Origin: Natronosalvus halobius
Lineage (GTDB): Archaea; Halobacteriota; Halobacteria; Halobacteriales; Natrialbaceae
Assembly: GCF_024138145.1 (NCBI RefSeq)
Contig: NZ_CP099998.1
Coordinates: 1 to 64,000, forward strand
Length of the DNA stretch: 64,000 bases
Direction: 5' to 3'
The notes under the pieces were generated by a model. It did no database searches. It saw nothing but the letters and a program-made list of their open reading frames with translations, and was not told where the DNA came from. Made by a program: the position numbers and the translations under genes. How positions within the stretch are numbered: position 1 is the stretch's first letter; the number at the start of each line of letters is the position of its first letter. Positions 35,411 through 44,675 of this stretch are shown one piece after another.

Positions 35411-36199
35411 ATGTCTACAGTCACGCTTGGCGACATCACCCACATCTACAACAACGATGGCCCCGGTGATTCAGTCGTCGCAGTCGAGGACTTTTCGCTG
35501 ACGGTTGAGCCTGGTGAATTCGTCTCAGTTGTCGGACCGAGTGGCTGTGGCAAGAGTACGCTACTCTATATCGCCGGTGGATTCATCGACCCGACCCATG
35601 GAGTTATCGAGGTCGACGGTCAACCGGTGAACGGTCCTGGTACGGATCGGGGCATTATTTTTCAAGAGTACGCACTCTTCCCGTGGATGTCGGTCCTCGA
35701 AAACGTCACATTCGGTCTCAAGCACGTCAGCGACGACTCCAGCGAAGAAATCGAAGCGACCGCACGCCGGTTCATCAATCGCGTCGGTCTCGATGGCCAC
35801 GAGGACAAGTATCCGAAAGAACTCTCGGGCGGGATGAAACAACGCGTCGCCATCGCCCGCACACTCGCGTACGATCCGGACGTTCTCCTCATGGACGAAC
35901 CGTTCGGTGCACTCGACGATCAGACCCGTGAGATCCTCCAGGACGACCTCCTCGATATCTGTGAGGGGACGAATAAGTCAATCATGTTCATCACACACGA
36001 CATCGAGGAGGCCGCGTATCTCTCCGACCGTATCGTCGTTATGAGCGCCCATCCAGGCACCAACAAAGAAATCATTGACGTGGACATCGACCGCTCGATC
36101 GAACACGACGCCGTGTTCAAGACCGATGCGTTCCTCGAGGCCACCAGCAAAGTACGGTCGTCAGTTCACGAAGAGATGGTCATCGGCGGCCACAACTGA
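35411..36199 (+). CDS. ABC transporter ATPase, SsuB/TauB type
   Basis: A 262-residue ABC ATPase with Walker A GPSGCGKST, Q-loop QEYALFPWM, signature LSGGMKQRV, Walker B VLLMDEPFGALD and switch His in FITHDIEEAAYL. The ATG at 35411 is chosen because upstream codons back to 35384 do not resemble family N-termini. A 59-base AT-rich gap separates it from the permease genes, so it may have an internal promoter. Confidence 0.93.
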   Translation: MSTVTLGDITHIYNNDGPGDSVVAVEDFSLTVEPGEFVSVVGPSGCGKSTLLYIAGGFIDPTHGVIEVDGQPVNGPGTDRGIIFQEYALFPWMSVLENVTFGLKHVSDDSSEEIEATARRFINRVGLDGHEDKYPKELSGGMKQRVAIARTLAYDPDVLLMDEPFGALDDQTREILQDDLLDICEGTNKSIMFITHDIEEAAYLSDRIVVMSAHPGTNKEIIDVDIDRSIEHDAVFKTDAFLEATSKVRSSVHEEMVIGGHN

Positions 36200-36343
36200 C
36201 CCACTTTTTGTGCCTCTCCGGCACCGCCTCGGTGTACGAGCCACGCGTTGCGAGGCCAATAAGGCCAATATATAAATTCCAACCCGAGTATATCAGGTAT
36301 TGATATAAAATGTTATATTTACTGGGGGAGAGGTCAGGTGTGT

Positions 36344-37402
36344 ATGACAGTCCCACATGTGAATGTGGCGGGTAGACGCTCGTTTTTGAAAACAGTCGGT
36401 GTAGCGTCAACAGTCGGGTTGGCCGGGTGTATCGGTGGCGACGACGGTGATCTCCCGGTAATTCGGTACGCGGGTATTTCTGGTGCCGAGCTGAATGACT
36501 TCGTGTCAATGTTCCATCAGTCATCGCACATGCCGGACAACGTCCTCGAGAACGTCGGGGAGGAATACGAGTTCGAGTTCGTCGATGTCCAGAGCACGCC
36601 AGTGGTGATCAATTCACTCGGCAGTGACTCGGCCGACGTGGGCCTCCTGGCGTACTCGTCGCTGGCCAACGCGATCCAGAACGAAATGATTCCCGGCGGA
36701 CAGAGCGTCATCGCGCCGTTGACGTACGACGGCCCCCGATACGCCGATACGTACAACAGTACCTCAGGTTCGAGTATCACTGATATCAACGGCCTCGATG
36801 GTAACACACTGGGCGTCAACGGCGTCGGGTCAGCTATCGACATCGCGGCACGGGTCGTACTGACGCGCAACGATATCGACCTGGACAATGTCGAATTCCG
36901 GGAAGTCTCGTTCGGTGCGATGCCGAGTACGCTCTCGGAGGGCCGCGTCGATGTGGGAACCTTCATCCAACCGTTCTTCGAGATGAACAGTGACGACCTG
37001 CAAACTGTCTTCGACACGACAGACGCATTCGGTTCGTTCTTGAAGATTTTCGTGACCGCTCGGGACGACTTTATTGACGAGAACGACGACGCAATCCGCG
37101 CATTCCTCGGAGACCTCTGGACCGGAATCGAGTGGTGGAAAGACGACGACAACAGCGAGACCCGCCTCGACATCGCTGAAGAAGTCGTCGAACTGCCGCG
37201 CGACCTACTCGAAGCGCTCGTCCAGACAGACCGCGGCTACTATCACGGCGAAGATGGGCTAGCGATCGATCCCGAGTGGTTGCAAAAACCCATCGACGGG
37301 ATGGCTGAAGTAGGGTTCCTGGACGAAGAGATCGACATGTCCGAGTACGTTGACAACTCCTACCTGCCTGAGGAAGCCAACACAGAACCGACGATCGAGT
37401 AA
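36344..37402 (+). CDS. ABC transporter substrate-binding lipoprotein (NMT1/TauA-like)
   Basis: A roughly 352-residue exported protein. The N-terminus has a Tat signal (GRRSFLKTVGV) ending in a lipobox, LAGC, so it is probably folded before export and lipid-anchored outside the membrane. The rest has the periplasmic-binding fold of the SsuA/TauA/NMT1 group. A GTG two codons upstream is an alternative start. It closes the importer operon after an AT-rich gap at 36200-36343 that carries TATA-like stretches near 36268 and 36303, so it probably also has its own promoter. Confidence 0.87.
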   Translation: MTVPHVNVAGRRSFLKTVGVASTVGLAGCIGGDDGDLPVIRYAGISGAELNDFVSMFHQSSHMPDNVLENVGEEYEFEFVDVQSTPVVINSLGSDSADVGLLAYSSLANAIQNEMIPGGQSVIAPLTYDGPRYADTYNSTSGSSITDINGLDGNTLGVNGVGSAIDIAARVVLTRNDIDLDNVEFREVSFGAMPSTLSEGRVDVGTFIQPFFEMNSDDLQTVFDTTDAFGSFLKIFVTARDDFIDENDDAIRAFLGDLWTGIEWWKDDDNSETRLDIAEEVVELPRDLLEALVQTDRGYYHGEDGLAIDPEWLQKPIDGMAEVGFLDEEIDMSEYVDNSYLPEEANTEPTIE

Positions 37403-37513
37403 TCGCAGGCAAGGTCGACTTCGAACGACAGTCGCGCATCACGGTGCGCTGTCTTCAGTTCGGACGCCGGTATCCGATTACAATGAGGGAACCCGCAGTA
37501 ACCGACGAGACAG

Positions 37514-38905
37514 ATGGTTCAGTGTAACTGGCGAGACGTGTCGCTGTCGTGGCTCGCGGTCCCTGTAGGACTCGGTGGGGCAATGGCGATCCTCTACGGT
37601 GCGCCTGTGGACACGTCAACTGCGCAGTTACTCGCCATCACGGTGTTCTGTATCGCATTGTGGATTACAACGCCGATCCCGCCCGCGATGACTGGGTTAG
37701 TCTGTATCGGACTCATCGGCGTCGTCTTCTCCCCGGACCTCGCCCTAACAGGGTTTAGTTCTCCGACAGTCTGGCTCGTGATCTTCGGGCTGTTGCTCGG
37801 CGAGGCGACGCGCACGAGCGGCCTCGCTCACTGGGGCGGCCAGCAGGTAAAGGCCCTCGCATGGCCTACGGGGACAGCGACGCTTCCAGCACGGCGCGCT
37901 TACGGACGGTTACTGGCGGTATCCAGCGGGGCAGCGGTTGTATTCGCCTTTCTCGTTCCGTCGGCGCTCGTTCGAATCCTGACGATGGCTCCCATCCTGG
38001 TCACACTCGGGGCGACGTTCGAATCCGAACGCGCTCGTATCGGCATTTTTCTGGCACCGATCATGGCTACCTTTCACGTCGCGCCTGGCATCTACACCGC
38101 CGGTCTCCCGAACATCATTACGACGGGCATCGCGGAATCGCTCGGCGTGCCAACGGTCTCCTGGACCGCCTGGACGCTCCAGATGTTCCCTATCATGGGA
38201 GCGGGACGCGCTGCCCTTGCGGCGGCGGTTGTCTACATCTTGTTCCGCCCGACGGACTCGCAGTCGGTCGCTGCACCAACCGAGACCGACGACTTGTTGG
38301 GCACCGAAAAGCGGATGTTGGCGTTTCTGCTGATCGGTGTCCTCGTTTGGAGTACTGACGTGTTCCACGGCCTCCATCCCTTGTTTGGTGCCCTTGTCGT
38401 TGTCCTCCTTGCTTTATTGCCGGGAATCGGCGTCGTGTCGTTCGACGATCTAGCCGATGTGGACTTTTCCATCGTCTTCTTTCTCGGAGCTGTCTTTGCG
38501 ATCGCGGCGGGACTGACGCAAACGGGGTTCACCGAGACCGCGGCTCGAACGCTGTTAGCGTACGTCCCGACTGATGGGGCACTGTGGCTGGTGCTCGCGT
38601 TAATTTTCGCCATCAGCATGGGGCTGACCTTCCTACTCGAAGGACTCGCTGTGACCTCCGTATTGACACCCATCGTCGTATCATACGCCCAGCGTACGGG
38701 ATTGCCGATCGAGCCGATTCTGATGATCGAATCGGTCGGCGTGAGTACATACTTATTCCCGTATCAGTCGGTCGTTCTCGTCGCGATACTGGGCGAAGAC
38801 GTCGTCGATGCAGTCACACTCATTCGGACCATGGCCTGGATCTCGGTGTTGTCAATCATCTTGCTCGTCCCGTTGCAGATCGCCCTTTTCACATTGTTAT
38901 ACTGA
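37514..38905 (+). CDS. SLC13/DASS-type anion permease
   Basis: A 463-residue membrane protein with about 11-12 hydrophobic helices. Segments ITTPIPPAMTGLVCIGLIGVV and FSSPTVWLVIFGLLLGEA resemble the SLC13 (DASS) family of sodium-coupled dicarboxylate and sulfate transporters. It follows the ABC importer by 111 bases and precedes a convergent universal stress protein gene. A role in moving a di- or monocarboxylate intermediate is plausible; the substrate cannot be read. Confidence 0.83.
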   Translation: MVQCNWRDVSLSWLAVPVGLGGAMAILYGAPVDTSTAQLLAITVFCIALWITTPIPPAMTGLVCIGLIGVVFSPDLALTGFSSPTVWLVIFGLLLGEATRTSGLAHWGGQQVKALAWPTGTATLPARRAYGRLLAVSSGAAVVFAFLVPSALVRILTMAPILVTLGATFESERARIGIFLAPIMATFHVAPGIYTAGLPNIITTGIAESLGVPTVSWTAWTLQMFPIMGAGRAALAAAVVYILFRPTDSQSVAAPTETDDLLGTEKRMLAFLLIGVLVWSTDVFHGLHPLFGALVVVLLALLPGIGVVSFDDLADVDFSIVFFLGAVFAIAAGLTQTGFTETAARTLLAYVPTDGALWLVLALIFAISMGLTFLLEGLAVTSVLTPIVVSYAQRTGLPIEPILMIESVGVSTYLFPYQSVVLVAILGEDVVDAVTLIRTMAWISVLSIILLVPLQIALFTLLY

Positions 38906-38922
38906 CTGCCGGCCATCAATCT

Positions 38923-39315
38923 TCACTCTGTCACAACCAGTACCGGATAATCGCTATTGAGAATAACGCGTTGAGTCACGCTTCCGAACAGCGCTTTGCC
39001 CGTTGGCGTGCGTTTGCGACCGGCTACGACGATCAAATCGGCCGCTCGCTCAGCTGTCTCTTCGAGGAGAGCCGTCACGGGATTCCCGTCAGCTTCTACA
39101 ATCGTCGTTTCGATACCCGCGTCTTCCAAAATTTGGGCTGCACGATGTACCGAGGCTACGTTCCTGGCAGACACCGCTGGATCCGCTTTGTCCTCGAAGA
39201 CGTGCACTAACGTCACGTGAACGGTATCCGGATCCATTGGTATCGCAGCAATCTTCTTTGCTTGAGCTACTCCACGGTTCTCGTTGCTATCGATTCCAGC
39301 GATGATTTCGTACAC
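38923..39315 (-). CDS. Universal stress protein (UspA family)
   Basis: A 130-residue single-domain Usp. The nucleotide-binding pattern G-x2-G-x9-G-S/T appears as VAGRKRTPTGKALFGSVT, and the C-terminal strand SDYPVLVV is typical. The GTG at 39315 (reading VYEIIAGID) is chosen because it matches Usp N-termini; an open frame runs 31 codons further upstream without similarity. Usp genes commonly sit beside transporters in haloarchaea. Confidence 0.85.
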   Translation of the reverse strand: MYEIIAGIDSNENRGVAQAKKIAAIPMDPDTVHVTLVHVFEDKADPAVSARNVASVHRAAQILEDAGIETTIVEADGNPVTALLEETAERAADLIVVAGRKRTPTGKALFGSVTQRVILNSDYPVLVVTE

Positions 39316-40318
39316 GGTCTCGTCTCTGAGTATAGCCGCTCTCCGAATAAACATTGCTCCGAACAGTCTGCACCCCGAAGGGACGAGCCGGCTCAATTTG
39401 TTCACCATGAATGAAAATCACACATTCGTTTTTTATCAGCACTATTCGACCAATAACAGAGATTGTGACCCCAGATACACTATGAAAAACGATGTATCCA
39501 ATCCGCCTGTGAAGAAAGGTAGTGAAAAGGAGTGGTTCATGTCATTGAATGATTGCTCGTGTTCACTATCGTCAAACTTTATGGCGACTCGATCTCCCAA
39601 AATCTGGGTGTCCGGTGACAACCTATTCGTTTGTAAATAACAAGAGTATGTCTGTTATTGTCGGTCCTGTCCTTCGCTGGGCTGGTCCTCTCCTGAGAGA
39701 GTAAAATATGGACCCGAGGAGAACGAAGTTACTGCAAGCCGTAACAGAAGAATATTAGAATGCTCGGGCGTTTTCGAGCAAGGTTCGGTTCTCGAAATGC
39801 TTCAGGTGATTTTCGCCTTCTCGCCCACCTAGTTCAACGATGGTGAACTCTTGTTCACACACAATTCTTCAAGCAGGGGTGTGATTGGGCAACTGGGGGT
39901 AGCGTCACTCCAGCTCAATTGTTTCGTCACTCGAATTTTACCGGACGTGATTCACTCTACTATGGGAGGTTATCAAGGCCAACGTTCGTCAAGATGCATT
40001 TGAAGAAATCCTTTGTGATCAGAGGACGCTGCCTGAAAGCGTCGTTTCGGTTATCAAACACACGATCTGCGATACTGTGCGCTCCTGTAGTGAACCGCCT
40101 CGGAATCAAGCCCCGAGGCACTCGGCCTGCTTTTCCTGTAGAGTCGAAACACGTACCACCGACGTTTGCACCTATCCGAACATCATACCAATACAGGTTT
40201 CGTGCAGCCTTAATAATGTGAGTAGTGTTACCAATCACAAAGGGGAATAATATTATTCTACATGAATGGTCGTCACGGTTCGACCAATATTGTTGAAGTC
40301 GAGGACTGACTGACCTCG
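39316..40318. other. 1-kb intergenic region with decayed reading frames
   Basis: No intact gene is supported. On the minus strand about 39755-39875 reads a protein-like tail (EFTIVELGGREGENHLKHFENRTL) ending in a stop. On the plus strand about 39962-40090 reads EVIKANVRQDAFEEILCDQR and more, also without a proper start or end. Both look like remnants, possibly of insertion sequences; I could not assign a family. An imperfect hairpin with arms CCTCGG and CCGAGG at about 40099-40119 resembles the structured ends of TnpB elements. Confidence 0.45.
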
Positions 40319-41857
40319 TCAGCCGTCGAGGTCCACGTCGACCGACTGTTCGAAGGCCTGTGCTGCTCTGAGGACAGTCGCGTCGTCAAAGTGCTCACCG
40401 ACGAACATGAGCCCGACCGGAAGCCCGTCGTCCGTTCCACAGGGGACTGACACTGCGGGATGGCCGGTCACATCGAACGGAGAACTGTTTTTGGTTCTGA
40501 CGCCGGTCTGGGCCCGCTCGATTATCTCGTCGGATCTGTGAAGCGGTTCGCCAAGCTCGTACGCGGTTGTCGGCGACGTCGGGAGCGCGAGCACGTCCAC
40601 GTCCGCGAGCGCCGAGTCGTAGGCGTCGGTGAGTTCGTCGAGGAGGTTTTGTGCCTTCGCATAGAACCGGCTGTGGTGTTCTTCGGCGAGATACTGTCCG
40701 AGCAACACGAGGAACTTGTACGTCGGCGGGAAGTCGTTCGCGCGTGCCCGCTTGGCGTTCGCGAACTGCTCAAGGAACTGGGTGTCGTAGAAGCCGTCCA
40801 CGTAGTGCCCGACACCCTCGTCGCGGTGCAGAGCCGCGATCGATTCCGGTACGATTCCCCGCCAGATGAGCGTGCCCTCCTCGTGCCAGGGGATCGATAC
40901 GGTCTCCACTGTCGCCCCTTGAGCGGCGAAGGCATCGCAGGCGTCTCGGACTGTCTCGTCGAGCGACGGCTGCTCGCCTACGAACCCTTCTTCGATGACG
41001 CCGACGGTGATGTCGTCGGGCTCGCTAGTGAGCGAGTTGGCGTAGTCATGGGTTTGTACGTACTTCTGGCGCGGGTCATCCGAATCATAACCCGCTAGCA
41101 CGTCTAACGCGAGGGCTGCATCCGCGACGGAGTTGGTGATTGGGCCGATGTGGTCGAAGGTGTACCCCATCCCAAGCGCGCCCGTATACGGGACAAGTCC
41201 GTGAGTCGGTTTGTGTCCGACACAACCGCTCCAAGCAGCGGGAACACGGATCGAGCCCGCCTGGTCCGTGCTTAGAGCGATGTCTACACTCCCCTCGACG
41301 ACGGCGGCCGCCGACCCGCTCGATGATCCTCCTGCGAGGTATTCGGAGTTGCGGGGGTTCAATACCGGGCCGGTCGCGGAGAGTTCGCCGGTACCCGAAA
41401 CTGCCATGTCGCTCATGTTGGTCTTGCCGACGATGTCCCCGCCGGCGTCAAGCAGGCGTCGAACGGCCGTCGCATCGCGCGCGGGTAGGTAGCCGTCGAA
41501 CACGTTCGAGCCGCAGGTCATCTCCACGCCACGAACAGCGATATTATCTTTCACCCCGATGTCATAGCCAGACAGGGGACCGTCGTCGGCCCCCTTAACG
41601 TAACACCTGGTCACGAAGGCATTGTTCGGGTCCTCGTCGGTATCCGGTCGGTATCCCGGCTCGCGAGTGGTGTGACGCTGTTCCCGTCGGGGTTCCGGAA
41701 TCGAACCGATTCGCTCGTAGGTGTCGAGCGTGCCGTCGATTAAATTGATGAACGCCTCGACTTCCTGGTCGCTGAGTTCCATCTCATGTGTCGCCGCTAG
41801 GTCCCTGAGTTCGCCGGGAGTCGGCGCTCGCAGGGACTGGTGATGTGGCCTGACCAT
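40319..41857 (-). CDS. Amidase signature family enzyme
   Basis: A 512-residue amidase-signature hydrolase with the Ser-Ser-Lys triad: Lys103 (GVKDNIAV), cis-Ser in AGGSSSGSAAA, and nucleophile Ser202 in DQAGSIRVPA. It hydrolyses a carboxamide to acid and ammonia. The ATG at 41857 is preferred over the longer frame because a clear TATA-like element (AAATTTATTATAATACC) is centred some 28 bases upstream. GatA is unlikely because no GatB or GatC is adjacent. Near an aromatic CoA ligase it could feed an aromatic acid, but substrate is unknown. Confidence 0.9.
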   Translation of the reverse strand: MVRPHHQSLRAPTPGELRDLAATHEMELSDQEVEAFINLIDGTLDTYERIGSIPEPRREQRHTTREPGYRPDTDEDPNNAFVTRCYVKGADDGPLSGYDIGVKDNIAVRGVEMTCGSNVFDGYLPARDATAVRRLLDAGGDIVGKTNMSDMAVSGTGELSATGPVLNPRNSEYLAGGSSSGSAAAVVEGSVDIALSTDQAGSIRVPAAWSGCVGHKPTHGLVPYTGALGMGYTFDHIGPITNSVADAALALDVLAGYDSDDPRQKYVQTHDYANSLTSEPDDITVGVIEEGFVGEQPSLDETVRDACDAFAAQGATVETVSIPWHEEGTLIWRGIVPESIAALHRDEGVGHYVDGFYDTQFLEQFANAKRARANDFPPTYKFLVLLGQYLAEEHHSRFYAKAQNLLDELTDAYDSALADVDVLALPTSPTTAYELGEPLHRSDEIIERAQTGVRTKNSSPFDVTGHPAVSVPCGTDDGLPVGLMFVGEHFDDATVLRAAQAFEQSVDVDLDG

Positions 41858-41873
41858 ACTCCCAAATTCCGAA

Positions 41874-41890
41874 GGTATTATAATAAATTT
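41874..41890 (-). promoter_or_regulatory. TATA-like box for the amidase gene
   Basis: A long AT-rich element reads AAATTTATTATAATACC on the minus strand, centred 25-30 bases before the ATG at 41857. It supports the shorter amidase start. Confidence 0.55.
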
Positions 41891-42277
41891 CGGGTCGCAG
41901 TGAATATCACCTACCACACACGGGCAGTGCGCTCGAAGCCCTACAACCGTTCGCCTGTCAGGCGTGCAGCCTGGACCGTTCTGCCGTCGACGACCTACCC
42001 GTCCCGAGCGTGTCCGTTACCAAAACGCGTTACGAAGCAAACCTGTTCGGCGGCGCACTCGCCAGTGCGGGCGGTGCAGCGCTCTCGGAGTGTTCGCTCA
42101 GTGGCTCCCTCTTCGGTGGTCGCTGACGCTATCTGCTCGAATATCTGGACGGCTATCGAATGACTACGGAAGCAGGCGACAGCGGATGACAAACGACTAC
42201 CGCCGCTCAGAACTGTTCATTGACCCAGAGCACCCCTCCCGTCAAAATTCGTTGCGAGGAGGACCCCCTGGGATCTG
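41891..42277. other. Intergenic region with a short unassigned reading frame
   Basis: A plus-strand frame without a start runs from about 41907 to a stop at 42126. It reads segments such as SALEALQPFACQACSLDRSA and TRYEANLFGGALASAGGAAL, which look like the C-terminal tail of a real protein. I cannot name the family. It is probably a gene fragment left by rearrangement between the amidase and CoA ligase genes. Confidence 0.4.
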
Positions 42278-43915
42278 TTATTGACGCCCGCGTTCGCGAA
42301 GCTTAGCTCGCCGGATCTTGCCGGTTTCCGTCTTGGGAAGTTCGGAGACGTATTCGATTTGTCGCGGGTATTTGTACGGTGCGATGCGGTCTTTTACGAA
42401 GTCCTGGAGCGTGTCGGTGAGTTCGTCGCTCGCCTCGACTCCCTCCGAGAGAACGACGAACGCCCTTACAATCTGGCCGCGCTCTTCGTCGGGACTACCG
42501 ACGACCGCCGACTCGTAGACGGTCTCGTGGTCTTCGAGGACGTTCTCCACTTCGGGACCAGGAACGTTGTAACCGCTCGTAATGATAAGGTCATCCCGGC
42601 GGGATTTGTACTCGAAGCGTCCATCCTCCCGGTGGATGAAGATATCTCCCGGTACAGACCAACCATCCCGGACTGTCTCGTTTTGCTTTTCCGGGCGGTC
42701 CCAATAGGTGATACCGGTCGGTCCGCGGACTTCCAGCAAGCCAGGTTCGCCGCGGTCAAGCTCCTCACCCGTCTCCGGATCGGCGACGCGACACTCGTAT
42801 CCTGGGACTGGGAACCCTGTCGCTGTCGGGGAAATCTCGTCGTCGTGTTGGTGGCTGATGAAAATGTGGAGCATCTCGGTGGTTCCAATCCCATCGAGGA
42901 GGTCAATCTCGAATAACTCCTTGGCTTGTTCGTACGTGCTCGGTGGAAGCGGTTCGCCGGCGCTGACGCCAATTCGAAGCGACGAGAGGTCATACTCCGA
43001 GGTGATCTTCTCTGCCTGTGAGAACAGCTGATTGTACGCCGTCGGAATCGATCCCAGAACCGTAACGCCGTACTCGTCGACCGCTCTTACGAGGTCTTCG
43101 GGCTCTGCATCCTCTATCAGGACCGTGCTTGCACCGAACCGCAGCGGGAACGCAACCTCCATCCCGTACCCAAATGTGAACGCGATGGGCGCATTGCTGC
43201 AAAAGACATCATCCTGTCTCGGGTCCAGACAGTAGTTAGCGTATCCGTCGGCGATCGCGAGCATCTGCCGGTGAGTGTGTAGCGTCCCCTTCGGTTGCCC
43301 TGTCGTTCCGCTCGTGTACGCGAGCATCACGGCATCGTCGCGGGACGTCTCGGCCGTTGACAGCGAGTCAGATTCGTCGGCGATGATTTCCTCGTACCTG
43401 TGGTAACCGTGATCACCATCGGTCCGTTCGCTGACGACGATTTCGTCGAGGACTCCCCCCTCTATCTCGTCGGCCTCAAGGACTTCCTCGAGGAGGGTTT
43501 CGTCAACGATGGCCAGCCTCGGCTCGGCGTCACTGAGCACATAGGAGATCTCGTTGGCACGGAGAAGTTTCATCGACGGGACCGGTACGGCGCCAATTTT
43601 CTGCGCCGCGAGACAAGAGACAACGTATTCTGGCCGGTTCGGGAAGCGGACGAACACTCTCTCGCCTGGTTCGATACCGAGGTTGAGCAGGGCATTGCCG
43701 AGCTTATTGACCCGCCGTTTGAGGACTTCGTAAGTGATTTCGTCTCCCTCGAAGTAGATGGCGACGTCATTGCCGCGTCCCGCTTCGACGTGGACATCGG
43801 TCATCTCGACCGCTGCATTGATCTGTTTTGGGTAGTGGAGTTCCGGTAGGCCGTTAGATAAGTCCGGCAAGGAATCTACCGATGGGAGCTTCTCGTTCGG
43901 GATGTTCTCTTGCAT
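42278..43915 (-). CDS. Benzoate/2-aminobenzoate-type CoA ligase
   Basis: A 545-residue adenylate-forming acid-CoA ligase. The phosphate loop YTSGTTGQPKG lies near residue 200, with DGIGTTEMLHIFISH, the hinge region YKSRRDDLIITSGYNVPGPEVE, and catalytic Lys in ETGKIRR. The segments AVPVPSMKLLRANEISYVL and TEMLHIFISH are characteristic of the benzoate/2-aminobenzoate-CoA ligase group rather than acetyl- or long-chain ligases. It would activate anthranilate to anthraniloyl-CoA, the substrate of the fused monooxygenase. Discrimination between benzoate, 2-aminobenzoate and related acids needs alignment of the aryl pocket. Confidence 0.83.
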   Translation of the reverse strand: MQENIPNEKLPSVDSLPDLSNGLPELHYPKQINAAVEMTDVHVEAGRGNDVAIYFEGDEITYEVLKRRVNKLGNALLNLGIEPGERVFVRFPNRPEYVVSCLAAQKIGAVPVPSMKLLRANEISYVLSDAEPRLAIVDETLLEEVLEADEIEGGVLDEIVVSERTDGDHGYHRYEEIIADESDSLSTAETSRDDAVMLAYTSGTTGQPKGTLHTHRQMLAIADGYANYCLDPRQDDVFCSNAPIAFTFGYGMEVAFPLRFGASTVLIEDAEPEDLVRAVDEYGVTVLGSIPTAYNQLFSQAEKITSEYDLSSLRIGVSAGEPLPPSTYEQAKELFEIDLLDGIGTTEMLHIFISHQHDDEISPTATGFPVPGYECRVADPETGEELDRGEPGLLEVRGPTGITYWDRPEKQNETVRDGWSVPGDIFIHREDGRFEYKSRRDDLIITSGYNVPGPEVENVLEDHETVYESAVVGSPDEERGQIVRAFVVLSEGVEASDELTDTLQDFVKDRIAPYKYPRQIEYVSELPKTETGKIRRAKLRERGRQ

Positions 43916-44039
43916 ACATCACGACTGTAACGTTAATGGGTGAAAATAGTATCGCCGCACCGACTACGCTTTGCAGTCGAATCACGAGTTCCTCACAGCG
44001 AGTTGACGTCGACGTTCGAGAAATACTACTAACAGAGGT

Positions 44040-44445
44040 CGCCGGTCTCGCTGCCAACCTGGATGTTCACTTCGTGAGGGGGTTGCCCGGTCACATAAAC
44101 GCGCTACTGGCGGAGGCTGACGTGCCTTACGACAAGATATGCGAACTCGAGGAAGTCAATCCGACGTTATCCCAGACTAACATTGTCATCGTCACGGGCG
44201 CACCGGCGTCGTCGACCGGCGCGTCAACGAAGACGGCTCCAGACCCATCGCGGGCATACCAGTCCTGGACGTTACGGACGGCGATACCGTCATCGTCGAC
44301 AGGCACAGCCTCAATCCAGGCTTCTCAGGTATTCCTAACCCGCTGTTCACAGACGACAAGACGAGACAAGACCGGCGTGTTCTCCGACAATGTGACGAAA
44401 ACTATGCAGGAATTGGTGAATCAGTACAAAGAGTCTCAGTCTTAG
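44040..44445 (+). pseudogene. pntB: C-terminal relic of a second pntB
   Basis: Plus-strand translation gives GLPGHINALLAEADVPYDK, ELEEVNPTLSQTNIVIVTGA and, after a frameshift, SRPIAGIPVLDVTDGDTVIV and FSGIPNPLFTDDK, then KTMQELVNQYKE in the first frame again. These line up in order with the NADP-binding domain of the intact pntB at 24.1-25.6 kb, but with many differences, so it is not a fresh duplicate. The membrane part and N-terminus are missing. It shows that a second pnt operon once lay here. Confidence 0.85.
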
Positions 44446-44675
44446 AGGATGTGGGGATAGGCATACATAACTCACATGTAGGGAGTTATGATCGCCTACA
44501 ATGCCGTTTCTAACACGTGAAATGAGAAGACTTCGGCAATAATATTACAAAAGTTTTGATTTCAAGACCATATCATCGCCAGATTTGAATCTTCATTGTC
44601 GTGAGAACCCCAATATTTAATACATCCCACCTAAAAAAGGTCAAAGACGAATCCCAGACAGCATGGGGGTAATTG
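44446..44675. other. Promoter region of the liv-type importer
   Basis: AT-rich region before the first permease gene. ATATTTAATAC at about 44611-44621 is a likely TATA element, and GGGGGT lies a few bases before the ATG at 44676 as a possible ribosome-binding site. Confidence 0.45.

Noticed and set aside
40319-41857. GatA (Glu-tRNA amidotransferase subunit A)
   Set aside because: No gatB or gatC nearby, and the N-terminal region with a helical extension fits general amidases better.
42278-43915. Acetyl-CoA synthetase or long-chain ligase as identity of this gene
   Set aside because: The VPVPSMKLLRANEISYVL and TEMLHIFISH segments fit the benzoate/2-aminobenzoate ligase group better; acetate-type motifs are absent.
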